This document shows, in pieces, positions 17,714 through 26,820 of a stretch of 64,000 nucleotides of DNA; the stretch's first letter is position 1, and every line of letters begins with the position of its first letter. The stretch is taken from NCBI RefSeq assembly GCF_011067745.1, contig NZ_JAAMPJ010000015.1:278281-342280 (forward strand), in the 5' to 3' direction. Origin of the DNA: Lentzea alba (GTDB lineage Bacteria; Actinomycetota; Actinomycetes; Mycobacteriales; Pseudonocardiaceae). The position numbers and the translations under genes were made by a program. The notes below the pieces were generated by a model. That model had not been told where the DNA came from and made no database searches. It worked only from the letters and a program-made list of their open reading frames with translations.

Positions 17714-19111
17714 TCACCAGTCGATGAACAGGCGGAGCACCATGAGGCCGAGTGCCGCTGCCGGAAATACGAGCAGGACCTTGCCAAGAGTGACGACCAT
17801 GCCGCTGCCGGTCCGGTAAGTCATCAAACGCTTCTGCCTCCCCACCCGCTTCAGCGCGAAGTGCAGCGCACGCACGACGAAGGCCGCCGGCGAGCCCACC
17901 AGGTTCTGCTTGTCGGGAGGGGGACCGACAGCCTCGACGATCGGTGTCCACTCGTGGTCGAAAACAATCACGGACCCTGTCCACTTGCCGGGGTCGGGCA
18001 CGATCGCGGCGGCCTTCGGCAGGTGGTGGTGAAGCCGCGCGGTGAGGTCCTGGCAGTCGCCGGGCACCAACAGCACGAGCTTCTCCGGTGGCTGCGTGGT
18101 CCTTGCTTGCTCGACCTCCCACCACAGCCCTTCGCCAGGGGCGAGCCTGAGCACGATCAGCTGACACTGGTCCATCAGCTCGCGCACGCCCTGCTTCCAG
18201 TCGTTCTGCGGCAGGTAGAACCGTGCCGCGCCGAGCCGGGGAAGGCGTTCGTTCGGTCGGCCCACCGCGATCACCGGCCCGAAGGCGCGCAGTGCACTGA
18301 CCAACTCCTCTTCTCTTGAGTGGACGGTGAGCGCGGCGTGCAGCAAGGTTCGAGGCACGTCCACCACGGCGGCGCCCCGGTCGTCGCCGAAGCCGCGCAG
18401 GTAGAGCACGGGTACGCGCTCGTCGGATCGGAGCACCTGCGCCGCCCCTCGCGCTGACCACGGACGGGCGTACCGCAGGACGAAGTACGCGGTCGGCAGG
18501 ACGGCGACCACGGGGATCACCCAGAGGACCTGGCCGGACCGGAGCAGAGGCATGATCGAGAAGGTGCCGACGTACAGCAGCACGGCGGAGATGCCGCTGA
18601 CCAGAAGAGAAGCAGGTCTGCGCCAGAACGCCCTGGGGCGCATGTAACTGCTGACGATGGCTACGGTCTTGGCGTTGGCCGCGCGGCGGCGGACCAGGAG
18701 CACCGCCGCGGCGATGGCAAGCAGTGTCCCGATGAAGAGGCTCGTACGAGCCTGACTCCAGGACGTCGCAGCCTTTTCTTCGAGACTTCTCCGGTCCTCC
18801 GCGACCTGGGAGTCCAGGTCGCCGCAATAGCTGAGGGCCTCGGCGAAGTCGCCACGCCCCGCAGCGTGGGTCGCGTCGCCGACCGAGAACCTCGACTTGC
18901 TGGTGCCTGGGGCGTTCTCGATGAACCAGTTGTACACAAGTGTAGGCTCGATGCCCTGCTCGAGCGACCTGCAGAGCGCGGCCACCTGGTTCGGAGCATC
19001 TTGGAACGCGTTGCGCTCACGCGTGTCCGAGACCGCGCCCACCACCAGCCACGCGGCGAGGTAGGCATACACGACCGTTACTGCCAGGACGAGTTTGGTC
19101 AAGGTCCGCAC
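17714..19111 (-). CDS. Membrane protein with cytoplasmic TIR-like (Rossmannoid) domain
   Basis: 465 aa. An N-terminal helix (about 8-27) is followed by an extracytoplasmic segment with two Cys. Three helices follow (about 123-140, 168-186, 192-210). The cytoplasmic domain runs VPVLYLRGFGDD, LVSALRAFGPVIAVGRPNE, WKQGVRELMDQCQLIVLRL, GLWWEVEQA, the layout of TIR/SLOG-like sensor folds. A C-terminal helix reads VTLGKVLLVFPAAALGLMVL. It is probably a membrane-anchored sensor or effector working with the TIR gene downstream. Confidence 0.75.
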   Translation of the reverse strand: MRTLTKLVLAVTVVYAYLAAWLVVGAVSDTRERNAFQDAPNQVAALCRSLEQGIEPTLVYNWFIENAPGTSKSRFSVGDATHAAGRGDFAEALSYCGDLDSQVAEDRRSLEEKAATSWSQARTSLFIGTLLAIAAAVLLVRRRAANAKTVAIVSSYMRPRAFWRRPASLLVSGISAVLLYVGTFSIMPLLRSGQVLWVIPVVAVLPTAYFVLRYARPWSARGAAQVLRSDERVPVLYLRGFGDDRGAAVVDVPRTLLHAALTVHSREEELVSALRAFGPVIAVGRPNERLPRLGAARFYLPQNDWKQGVRELMDQCQLIVLRLAPGEGLWWEVEQARTTQPPEKLVLLVPGDCQDLTARLHHHLPKAAAIVPDPGKWTGSVIVFDHEWTPIVEAVGPPPDKQNLVGSPAAFVVRALHFALKRVGRQKRLMTYRTGSGMVVTLGKVLLVFPAAALGLMVLRLFIDW

Positions 19112-19615
19112 CAGCGGATCTGATCACGGACGTTCGTCGCACCGAAGTTGTTCGGCCCCGGACTACCCGAAATGAGCAGCGCCTCTGCACTTGTGGGGGA
19201 GTTCGAGGCAGCACAGGGGTTTCGCGCGTTCGTACTCTCGTTCAGAACTGTTCGTTCGAGTCGGCGGCGATCCGGAAGCCGAGCCCTGTGTTGAGGATCG
19301 TGCAACTGATCCCGGTGGGCGCCGACGTGTACGAGAACCCGAGCACGGTCGAGTGAATGCCCGTGAGGGAGGACCGGATCGATCCTCCCGAACCCGTTCG
19401 AGTAGATCACCCCGCGGCGCACGGCGGGGAAACCATGGACCGTGCGGGCCGAGGGACTGCCGTCGATAGTTGACGTCGATGCCGCCATGGCCGCAGTGAC
19501 AGCCGGAACCACGACGTCGGACGAGATCAGGAAGACGGTGCTCCGCACTCGTTGAGGTGTCCGTATTTGGTGGCGTTGCGCCTGGGATAGCAGTAAAGCT
19601 GAAATACTCCTCCGC
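19112..19615. other. Intergenic region with degenerate minus-strand coding traces
   Basis: No intact gene. On the minus strand about 53 codons ending at TGA 19244-19242 read like real protein (SSLTGIHSTVLGFSYTS ... GLGFRIAADS). The last residues recall the C-terminus of FGE-sulfatase domains. The frame is closed on the left by a TGA within GGGGTGATC, and a second frame continues further upstream (GVIYSNGFGRIDP). A decayed gene is likely; the family guess is weak. Confidence 0.35.
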
Positions 19616-20002
19616 ATGACTTACGGCTTTCGGTCATGGCTGGACTCGTCTGCCGAGGGCACCGCGCCGCTGCGCATCGTGACCTCGGCGACCGGAGACC
19701 TGGAGGTGGTCGCGGCCGAGCTGAAGCGGTCGTTCGACGCTGACCCGGCGGTGCAGCGGATCGAGCTCGTCGTGGATGGGAACCGTCTCGGTATGGTGAC
19801 CCGCACTCGGCTGCGGGAGCTGCTGTCGAAGTTCGAGCGCAGCGACCCCGGTGCCGGTGACGGGGCCACGCTTCCCGGCAGGTCGAGCCAGTACACGGTG
19901 TTGACCTACCGTTGCGGGACGTGCGGAGTTACGGCCAAGTTGCTCTTCGTGGACGAAGTTCCGGAGTGCGTCGGCCATGGGCCCATGGACCGCGTCTCGT
20001 GA
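19616..20002 (+). CDS. Small protein with C-terminal Cys cluster, first gene of CHAT operon
   Basis: 128 aa. The N-terminal half has an alternating strand-helix pattern (LRIVTSATGDLEVVAAELKR, RIELVVDGNRLGMVTR). The tail carries YRCGTCGVTAK and ECVGHG, a possible metal-binding knuckle. Not recognised as a named family. The stop overlaps the next gene as GTGA. Probably an accessory or sensor component of the CHAT system. Confidence 0.75.
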   Translation: MTYGFRSWLDSSAEGTAPLRIVTSATGDLEVVAAELKRSFDADPAVQRIELVVDGNRLGMVTRTRLRELLSKFERSDPGAGDGATLPGRSSQYTVLTYRCGTCGVTAKLLFVDEVPECVGHGPMDRVS

Positions 20003-20901
20003 GCCTGGATGCAGCCGCCAAGACGGTCCGTGAGTCAGTGGGACCGCGACTGTTCCTGACCAACTTCGTGCCCACTTTCGCGATGGTGGCGATGATCGCG
20101 ATCCTGATCTGGGCTGGTGCTCCTGCGAAGGCGCCGCAGTTCACGAACGCGTGGAAGACCGCGGCCACGCTCGGGATCGGCCAAGTGATCATCGCGGTGG
20201 TGCTGATCTCGGTGCTGGTGCTGGTGCTGCAACCGCTTCAGCTGCCGATGATGCGCTTGCTGGAGGGATACTGGCCGCGGTGGACGGCCCGTCCTGGCGT
20301 GTGGTGGCAGAACCGCAAGCGCGACCGGCTGGCCAAGCAGGCCAAGCCTGATGGCGACGTCCAGCAGGCGGGCCGTGCGGGAAGTCGGCTGCGCCGCCGT
20401 TTTCCGCGGGGCGAGATGCTGCCGACCGCACTCGGCAACGTGCTGGCCGCCGCCGAGTCACGTGCCGGCCACGAGTACGGCTACGACGCCGTGGTGGCGT
20501 GGCCTCGGTTGTACCCCGTACTGGACGAGCAGACCCGGGCGGTCGTGGACGATCGGCGCAACACGCTCGATGGATTGGTGCGGATCTCGGTCTCCGCGTT
20601 CGTGACGGCCGCCGTCTCGGGCGGGTTGTTGTACCGTGCGAGCTGGTGGTTGCTGATCCCCGTGGGGTTGCTGGTGTTGTCGCGCGTTTCGTACCTCGCG
20701 GCTGTGCACGCGGCCGGAGAGTACGGGGAGTCGCTGAAAGTTGCGTTCGACCTGAACCGCTTCGCGCTCCTGGCCCGCCTGCACCTCGAACTTCCCGCTG
20801 ACCAGCGGGCAGAACGCAAACTTGCGGAGGACCTGTCGCTCATGTGGCGGCAGGGGCCAGGCGAGTTTACTTACCACCACCCCGAGCAGGCCGATGACTG
20901 A
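19999..20901 (+). CDS. Polytopic membrane protein in CHAT operon
   Basis: 300 aa from the GTG at 19999 (GTGA overlap). Two helices (about 20-40 and 54-76) and a later pair (about 222-260) flank a basic cytoplasmic loop (WWQNRKRDRLAKQAKP) and a soluble segment (MLPTALGNVLAAAESRAGHEYGYDAVVAWPRLYPVL). Family not recognised. It probably anchors the TPR-CHAT protein or forms the membrane target of the system. Confidence 0.78.
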   Translation: MSLDAAAKTVRESVGPRLFLTNFVPTFAMVAMIAILIWAGAPAKAPQFTNAWKTAATLGIGQVIIAVVLISVLVLVLQPLQLPMMRLLEGYWPRWTARPGVWWQNRKRDRLAKQAKPDGDVQQAGRAGSRLRRRFPRGEMLPTALGNVLAAAESRAGHEYGYDAVVAWPRLYPVLDEQTRAVVDDRRNTLDGLVRISVSAFVTAAVSGGLLYRASWWLLIPVGLLVLSRVSYLAAVHAAGEYGESLKVAFDLNRFALLARLHLELPADQRAERKLAEDLSLMWRQGPGEFTYHHPEQADD

Positions 20902-23776
20902 CCCGGCATTGCTGCTGGCGAACGTGCAACAACGTCTTGACCGCTTCACCCGGCATGGCAATGCCGAGGTTGTCGCTGGAGAGGACGCGCTGCACGATCT
21001 GCTCGCGCTGATCCAGGTCTCAATCGTGGGCGACCGCATCGCCGCCGACGGCGTGCAGGCCTGCGCGTGGCTTGCCTGGTACCGGTACCTCGCAACCGGA
21101 TCAGCTGCGGCCCGGGCTCACGCCGTTGATCTGTTCCGGCAGCTCGCACGGGTTCGCCCGGATCTCGTGCCGCCCGAGGCCTCCCTTGAGACCGAAGAAT
21201 CGTCGCACGAGGTGTTCGAGAATGCCCGGCAAGTGCTTCAGATAGGAGTGTCTACACAGGACTCGGAGTTGGTCGGGGATGCCGTGCGAGTGCTGACCGA
21301 GCTGGCAGAACTGTCCGATCGGCGATCTCAGCCCTTCGTGCACGCATCGCTCGGCGGTGCCTTGCTGGAGCTGTTCGACCTCACCGGGGTGCCAGAGCTG
21401 CTGGATCGGGCGATCGACGCGCTAGTGATCGCGGAACCCACGCCGCAGACTCGGGGCGCGCTCGGTGCGGCGTTGCTGCGGCGCGGCGACCCGCGAGGGG
21501 CCGAGGTCCTGCGTGTGTTGCAGGAAGAGCTCGATCCACGTGAACCGATCGCGGTGGCGGCGCGAGCCGATCTGACCGCGGTACTGCGGCGGCGAGCAGA
21601 GGACTTGGAGCCAGGGACCCCGGATTGGATCTCCTCGATGATCGATCTGGCGTCTGCGCAGCAGCTTCCTCTCGGACACCCCGGTACCGACGACTCGGCG
21701 GTGATCGCCACCTACACCGCGCTCGTGGACGGCATGGAGGAACCCGCACAGTTGCGAGGTGAGTTGCTGCTGATGCTCGCACTGCAGTTGAGGAAGCGGT
21801 ACGAGGCCATACTCGACTTCGTGGACGTGACCAAGGCGATCGGCCGGGCCTGGGAAGCAGTGCCGTTGTTGCCTGAGGACCGCAGGTGGCGCGCGTTCGG
21901 GTTCCTCAGCAGGGTGTTGGTGGAGCGCGCACACATCCGGCGCAGCACCATCGACGCGGCCGAGGCCGCCCGGCTCGTGCAGGACATACCGCAGGAGTCG
22001 GTGCAGTACGGGATTGCGTTGACCAAGCTGTTCGAGTTCTCATCCGATCCGCAGCACCTGGCCGAGTCGGAACATGTGCTGCTGGCCGCGCTGCAGGAGG
22101 AGCTCAGCGACGACGACCGCTCGGTGGCGTGGTCCGCGCTGGGCGACACGTACCTGTTCCAGAAGCGGCTTGACGAGTCGATCGACGCGCAGCGTAGAGC
22201 GGTCGCGCTCGCTAAAGAGCCAGGATACCGCGCGAAAGCGGCCGGCCACCTGGCTACGGCCTTGGCCGAACACACCGCCGACGGGCATGACGAGCAGGTC
22301 GCTGTGCTGAACTCGGCGATTGAGGAGGCCCCGCCGGGCATTCGCGCCACGTTGATCGTGACGCTTGCCGAGGCGCATCGGGTGCGCGGCTCTGCCGAAT
22401 GCCTTGAGCTGTACCGCGCGAGCGCGCACGATCCCGCGTTGTCGAGCTTTGGCCGGGTGTACGCGGCGCACATGTGGGGTTGGGTCGCATCCTCACAGGG
22501 CGACATCGACGATGCGGTCACGGCCTACCGGCTGGCGGTCGAGTTGTTGCAGCTCGTGGCTTGGCGCGGGTTGTGGCGGGCAGATCAGCAACGTGAGCTG
22601 GCACGGTTGAACGGCCTCGCTCCCGAAGCTGCGGCCGCGGCGTTGCGAGCCGAACAGCCACGCCTCGCGCTGGAACTGCTCGAGCGCGGGCGTTCCGTGC
22701 TGTGGGCGCAGCTGCTCGACATGAGCCCGATGACGCCAGACCCTGTGGCCGGCACTCTGCCCGACGCGGCGGTCGTGCAGGCGCGCATGGAGCTCGCGGA
22801 CCGGCTGGGTGAGGTTCAGCGATCGTTGCCGGAGATCGAACAGCCGGTTGTGGTCGTCAACATCGGACGAAGCCGGTGCGACGCGATCCTGTTGCCGTCG
22901 TTCGAAGTGGTGCCGCTGGACACAACCTTCGTGGAAGTCAGCGAGCAGGTCCATGCGCTGCAAGCGATTCGTGCCAGTGGCGGGCTGGCTTCCTACGCCG
23001 CAGCGCAGGAAACCGTGGTCGGCGTACTGGAGTTCGCTTGGCACAAGATCGTGCGTCCGGTGCTGGATCGGATGGATGCCGACCGCTTGTGGTGGTGTCC
23101 GACCGGTCCTGCATCTCTGCTGCCGTTGCATGCGGCCGGCGACTACCGCGACACGGGTGAGTCCGCCTTGGACCGCGTCGTCTCGTCCTACGCGTCCAGC
23201 CTGAGTTCGCTGTCCGGCAACGAGACCGGAGGCGGTAAGGGCATGCTTGTGGTTGGCGCCAGCGACCTGCCGGGCGTTGCTGAAGAGGTCGAGGCGGTGG
23301 CGGCGCGCTTTCCGGGCTGCACGAAACTGGTGGGGTCTGGCGCCACGGTGGAACGGGTGCGCGAGGAGATCACGCGACACGCTCGAGTCCACATCGCGTG
23401 TCATGGCAAGCAGAACCTCAGAGACCCGTCACAGAGCCATCTCGCCCTGCACGACGGCCCCCTGACCGTGACATCGCTGTTGGACCTGCGGGTCTCGGCG
23501 GACTTCGCGTTCCTGTCGGCGTGCGAGGCGTCGATGTCGACGACGCTACCGGATGAGTCGATCCACCTGGCCGCGGCGGTGCGGTATGCCGGCTTTCGGG
23601 AGGTGATCGCCACGCTGTGGAGAATGGACGACTCGGCCGGTCCCGCCGTCGCGTCCTCCGTCTACGCCTCGCGCGAAAGCCCGGCGCAGGCGTTGCACGA
23701 AGCCGTCAACCACTTGCGTGCGGCCATGCCATATGAACCCGCCGCATGGGCTCCATTCATCCACATTGGACCGTGA
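20894..23776 (+). CDS. TPR-CHAT protease
   Basis: 960 aa from the ATG at 20894, overlapping the previous gene by 8 bp. Residues 1-600 are helical repeats of TPR type (SALGDTYLFQKRLDESIDAQRRAVAL). The C-terminal CHAT domain has the catalytic His in VHIACHG (H837) and Cys in FLSACEAS (C877). CHAT proteases are caspase relatives; in known systems they are activated through their helical repeats and cleave host proteins or gasdermin-like partners. No gasdermin-like gene is seen next to it. The membrane protein upstream is the obvious candidate partner. Confidence 0.9.
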   Translation: MTDPALLLANVQQRLDRFTRHGNAEVVAGEDALHDLLALIQVSIVGDRIAADGVQACAWLAWYRYLATGSAAARAHAVDLFRQLARVRPDLVPPEASLETEESSHEVFENARQVLQIGVSTQDSELVGDAVRVLTELAELSDRRSQPFVHASLGGALLELFDLTGVPELLDRAIDALVIAEPTPQTRGALGAALLRRGDPRGAEVLRVLQEELDPREPIAVAARADLTAVLRRRAEDLEPGTPDWISSMIDLASAQQLPLGHPGTDDSAVIATYTALVDGMEEPAQLRGELLLMLALQLRKRYEAILDFVDVTKAIGRAWEAVPLLPEDRRWRAFGFLSRVLVERAHIRRSTIDAAEAARLVQDIPQESVQYGIALTKLFEFSSDPQHLAESEHVLLAALQEELSDDDRSVAWSALGDTYLFQKRLDESIDAQRRAVALAKEPGYRAKAAGHLATALAEHTADGHDEQVAVLNSAIEEAPPGIRATLIVTLAEAHRVRGSAECLELYRASAHDPALSSFGRVYAAHMWGWVASSQGDIDDAVTAYRLAVELLQLVAWRGLWRADQQRELARLNGLAPEAAAAALRAEQPRLALELLERGRSVLWAQLLDMSPMTPDPVAGTLPDAAVVQARMELADRLGEVQRSLPEIEQPVVVVNIGRSRCDAILLPSFEVVPLDTTFVEVSEQVHALQAIRASGGLASYAAAQETVVGVLEFAWHKIVRPVLDRMDADRLWWCPTGPASLLPLHAAGDYRDTGESALDRVVSSYASSLSSLSGNETGGGKGMLVVGASDLPGVAEEVEAVAARFPGCTKLVGSGATVERVREEITRHARVHIACHGKQNLRDPSQSHLALHDGPLTVTSLLDLRVSADFAFLSACEASMSTTLPDESIHLAAAVRYAGFREVIATLWRMDDSAGPAVASSVYASRESPAQALHEAVNHLRAAMPYEPAAWAPFIHIGP

Positions 23777-23916
23777 ACCCTGCGAAATGCTTGCTCAGCA
23801 TCGTCGGCGGATTGAACGCACCGTCCAGCCCGCCGACACAACCTGGGCCTCGGCTGCGGGTACACCCTTCGTCGAGCCGAATCACCGACACATCCTTGGG
23901 GGCGGTTCCTGCGTGC

Positions 23917-24063
23917 TCAGGTCAGCTTCAACCCGCTGGCCTTGGCCCTGCTCAGCAGCTGCGCGACGAGCTGCTCATCCAGGCCATCCAGGCCGGTCGC
24001 GGGTTCCGAGTCCTCGGCGTTCTCCACGCCGGACATCATATCGGTCATCAGGTGCACTTCCAT
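23917..24063 (-). pseudogene. IS256-type transposase N-terminal fragment
   Basis: 48 codons, MTDMMSGVENAEDSEPATG followed by LDEQLVAQLLSRAKASGLKL, typical of the first residues of actinobacterial Mutator (IS256) transposases, where it normally continues into TGEGGLL. Here it meets TGA and the rest is absent. The region to 24100 looks like the matching element end. Confidence 0.6.
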
Positions 24064-24178
24064 GATCGGGAGTTACACCGCTCGTTTTACAGTCCCTGGC
24101 CGATCATCATGCCGTGCTTATCGGCAGCAGGGCGGGATCATGATCGCTTCCGTGCATGGTCTTGATAGGCCCTCTGTC

Positions 24179-24211
24179 ACCTGCATGGATGAGGCTTTCG
24201 GGAGGCACAAC
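24179..24211 (+). repeat. Isolated end of the integrase-core IS family
   Basis: ACCTGCATGGATGAGGCTTT followed by CGGGAGGCACAAC matches, with a few changes, the right ends at 11485-11517 and 29051-29083. No transposase sequence remains beside it, so it is a solo end or scar. Confidence 0.5.
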
Positions 24212-24328
24212 GTCACTGGCAAAGGCGTCACGCCCGACTGACGTCAAGGATGTCCCGACGACGAATCGTCAAGCATGTCCTGAGCCCTCACACCGACAGC
24301 GGGGATTTCGAGTGTGGCCGTGGCAGGG

Positions 24329-25042
24329 CTAGATGGCCGGTTCGACTATTGGGGCAAGCTGCAGCAGTCCGAGGTTCGAGAACAGTCCAGGTGCTCCGGT
24401 ACCTCGAAGGAACGTCTCCGTCGAGATCATTGCACCGGTCTGGAAGGCCGTTTGAAGCACAGTCATGGCACTGAACGCGAGCGTGAAAGCCTGGCGCCAG
24501 GGCTGGCTGTTGCTCTCCGCGGAGTGCCAGAAGAGCCCTTGAAAGCCCTCGCGGTCGCTCAGGCTACGGGTCAGTCGTTCAAGCTGTTCAAGGTAAGTGC
24601 TGACCTCGTTGGCTTGCTCGGTGTAGTAGCAGAACAGTCGAGAATAGCCATCGTTCGTTAGTGTCTCGGCAGCGTGCATAGTGGCGTTCGTGTCGGGGAG
24701 CAGTCCTGCGGCGACCATGTTGCTGACAAACATTCGTACGTCGCCGATGAAGCTGGTGGGTAGGAACGGCTCGTAGTCGTCGCGGTCGAGAATGCTCAGC
24801 GTTTCACGGCACAGGCTGATGAAGACTTCGAGCTGGAGGCGTGACTGGAGGAAGTGTCCCACTGCCATGGTGAGGTGGGATCGGCTGACCCCATATCGAC
24901 ACTCCGGTTCGGCGACGATCGCATCTTCGATGCTGACGTTGCCGAGCATCAGCTCGGAGATCGCCATTGAGAGCGCTCGGCTCGTGTGCACCGTCACCCG
25001 CTGGCTGGCGCGGTTTGACGGTGCATGGTTCTGGCCACCCAT
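24329..25042 (-). CDS. Hypothetical helical protein
   Basis: 237 aa; the ATG has AAGAGG ten bases upstream. Family not recognised. The sequence is soluble and mostly helical (LTMAVGHFLQSRLQLEVFISL, STYLEQLERLTRSLSDREGF) and of lower GC than its neighbours, which suggests transfer. It is divergent from the TetR gene and shares an intergenic region with a candidate TetR operator, so it may be that regulator's target. Confidence 0.7.
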   Translation of the reverse strand: MGGQNHAPSNRASQRVTVHTSRALSMAISELMLGNVSIEDAIVAEPECRYGVSRSHLTMAVGHFLQSRLQLEVFISLCRETLSILDRDDYEPFLPTSFIGDVRMFVSNMVAAGLLPDTNATMHAAETLTNDGYSRLFCYYTEQANEVSTYLEQLERLTRSLSDREGFQGLFWHSAESNSQPWRQAFTLAFSAMTVLQTAFQTGAMISTETFLRGTGAPGLFSNLGLLQLAPIVEPAI

Positions 25043-25104
25043 GCGATCACCTCTTAATGATCATGTCTCGGCTGTCATCAGCCCTTGATCCGCAGGTTGC
25101 GCCG

Positions 25105-25128
25105 CAAGTTAGATAGGACTACAACTTG
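25105..25128. promoter_or_regulatory. Candidate TetR operator
   Basis: CAAGTT-N12-AACTTG is an inverted repeat of 24 bp, centred in the gap between the divergent 24329 and TetR genes. A further CAACTTG half-site follows at about 25138. Confidence 0.5.
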
Positions 25129-25165
25129 GACACCATATCAACTTGAGTCTTGTTAAGCTGCGTCC

Positions 25166-25819
25166 GTGCAGGTGAATGGCATTGGCGACGCAAGGCAGCG
25201 AAGTGGCACAACGAAGCGAACCCGGAGCCGCCAGGCGTTGATAGATGCGGCGACCGCGGTCTTCGAACGTGGTTGGTTCGAGGCGCGGGTTGAGGACATC
25301 GCTCGGGCTGCGGGCGTCAGCTCGGCCACGGCCTACAACCACTTCCCCGGCGGTAAGCAGGAGCTCATCGGCGTGGTGTACGCGCCACTCATCCAACCGC
25401 TGATCGAGGCGGCCGAGGCGGATGCCGCAGAGCAGCGGGATCCACTCGAAGCGGTCGAGCGGCACATCAGGTCGGCAGCCGAGGTGGCGCGCCGGCATCG
25501 GGCGCTGACGGTCCCGCTCGTGGTCGCGGTCTCGGAGCAGATTGCACGGGTCGGTCGGCCGACTGTTCCTGATGCCCGAGACGTGCGTCTCATCGTCCGC
25601 TGGACGACCTCGCTCACGCTGCTGCTGGCCTACGGTCAGGAGCGCGGCGTCTTCCGGGACCAGCCGCCAGCCGAGGACCTTTCGAGCTACCACATCAATG
25701 CGTTGCTACAGAGGGTGTTCTCACGGCCTGACGAGTCAGCTGAGGAGACGGCAGATCTCGTATTGGGTCAGTTGCTGCCAGCGGTGCGCCGGCTGGGACG
25801 GGACTGTTGCGATCGGTGA
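25166..25819 (+). CDS. TetR-family transcriptional regulator
   Basis: 217 aa from a GTG. The N-terminal helix-turn-helix reads RQALIDAATAVFERGWFEAR, VEDIARAAGVSSATAYNHFP, GGKQELI; the rest is the helical ligand and dimer domain. It probably represses itself and the divergent 237-aa gene. The ligand is unknown. Confidence 0.9.
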   Translation: MQVNGIGDARQRSGTTKRTRSRQALIDAATAVFERGWFEARVEDIARAAGVSSATAYNHFPGGKQELIGVVYAPLIQPLIEAAEADAAEQRDPLEAVERHIRSAAEVARRHRALTVPLVVAVSEQIARVGRPTVPDARDVRLIVRWTTSLTLLLAYGQERGVFRDQPPAEDLSSYHINALLQRVFSRPDESAEETADLVLGQLLPAVRRLGRDCCDR

Positions 25820-25820
25820 T

Positions 25821-26371
25821 GTCCCGCAGGCGGTGTCGACTCCGCCGTCGAGCAGCGGCCGGTCGGGGTGGAAGGCGGCGCGTGTGAGCTGCCTGCCCCC
25901 GGTGGGCAGCACGGGACAGAGGACCAGCCACTTGCGGGCGACGCCGTCGGCGCTGTTGTGTACAGCACATGGTCACCACTGTGGAAGGCGGCCGCCGTGG
26001 CGGGTTCCGAGTGGGGGGAGGTCGAGCCGCACCTTCCTGGTGGTGATATCCCAGAGCTGGACCCTGCTGGTGGCGTTCGCGGCCGCCAGTAGGGTTCCGT
26101 CGGAGCTGAAGGCGATCGCGTTGATCCAGCCGGTGGTGCCGGGTGAGCGTGCCGGCTGGTATCGGGTTCGCGGGATCGGCCGTGGTCCACAAGCGCACGG
26201 TTGCGCCAGCGACTGCGGGGCCGGTCGAAACCGGGTGTTCGCGGTTGCGCACGTCCCACAGCCGGATGGTCGTGTCACGGCCTGGCTCAGGATCAGCCTA
26301 TTCCAGAGGATCGCGGCATCGCAGTGTTCTCGGTGGCGGAAGGCGTCGAGTCCTGCATCGCCGCAGAGCAA
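25821..26371 (-). pseudogene. Decayed WD40-repeat gene
   Basis: Three reading frames in turn give WD40 text: [38 protein letters not shown], and [20 protein letters not shown] followed by [14 protein letters not shown]. No single frame covers it, and both ends are missing. Such propellers usually form the C-terminal half of NB-ARC or kinase WD40 proteins in actinomycetes, so this is a scar of another signalling gene. Confidence 0.7.
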
Positions 26372-26496
26372 CGCCGCTATGAATCAATGAACGTCTGCCG
26401 CGCAGCTGCACTCGGTACGTCGTGGATGACCTGTTCTGAGCTGGCGCGGACTCGGGTGAGGACGCGCCAGTCGGCGATAAAGCGCAAACTGAGGCC

Positions 26497-26820
26497 ATGA
26501 CGAGTTACGAGGGGCGTGCCACGGTCGTTGTGGAGGGCGAAGACTACGGCTGCTACGCGGAGCTGAGCATTCGACAGGCACCCCGGACGTCTGCGGCCGC
26601 TTTCGGCGCCAACGGCGACACTGTGGCGAGCCTGGAGGCGGGCTGGGGCGGCATCTTGAGGCCTGATAACGAGGAAGCATTGATCTGGGCTATTCACGAC
26701 ACGAAGTGCGAACTGCTGCTGCGCATCGACCGCGCGAGCAGCTTTACCGTTGACAGCCAGTCCCACGACCAGTCGGGGGAGCTCAGCATCAATGGCAATT
26801 ATCCGCCCCCGTTCGGCTGA
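26497..26820 (+). CDS. Small hypothetical beta-rich protein
   Basis: 107 aa; the ATG is preceded by GAGG. Beta-strand pattern with YEGRATVVVEGEDYGCYAEL, GWGGIL and CELLLRIDRASSF, resembling DUF4873-type small proteins. No catalytic motif. Isolated between the WD40 scar and a recombinase. Confidence 0.65.
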   Translation: MTSYEGRATVVVEGEDYGCYAELSIRQAPRTSAAAFGANGDTVASLEAGWGGILRPDNEEALIWAIHDTKCELLLRIDRASSFTVDSQSHDQSGELSINGNYPPPFG

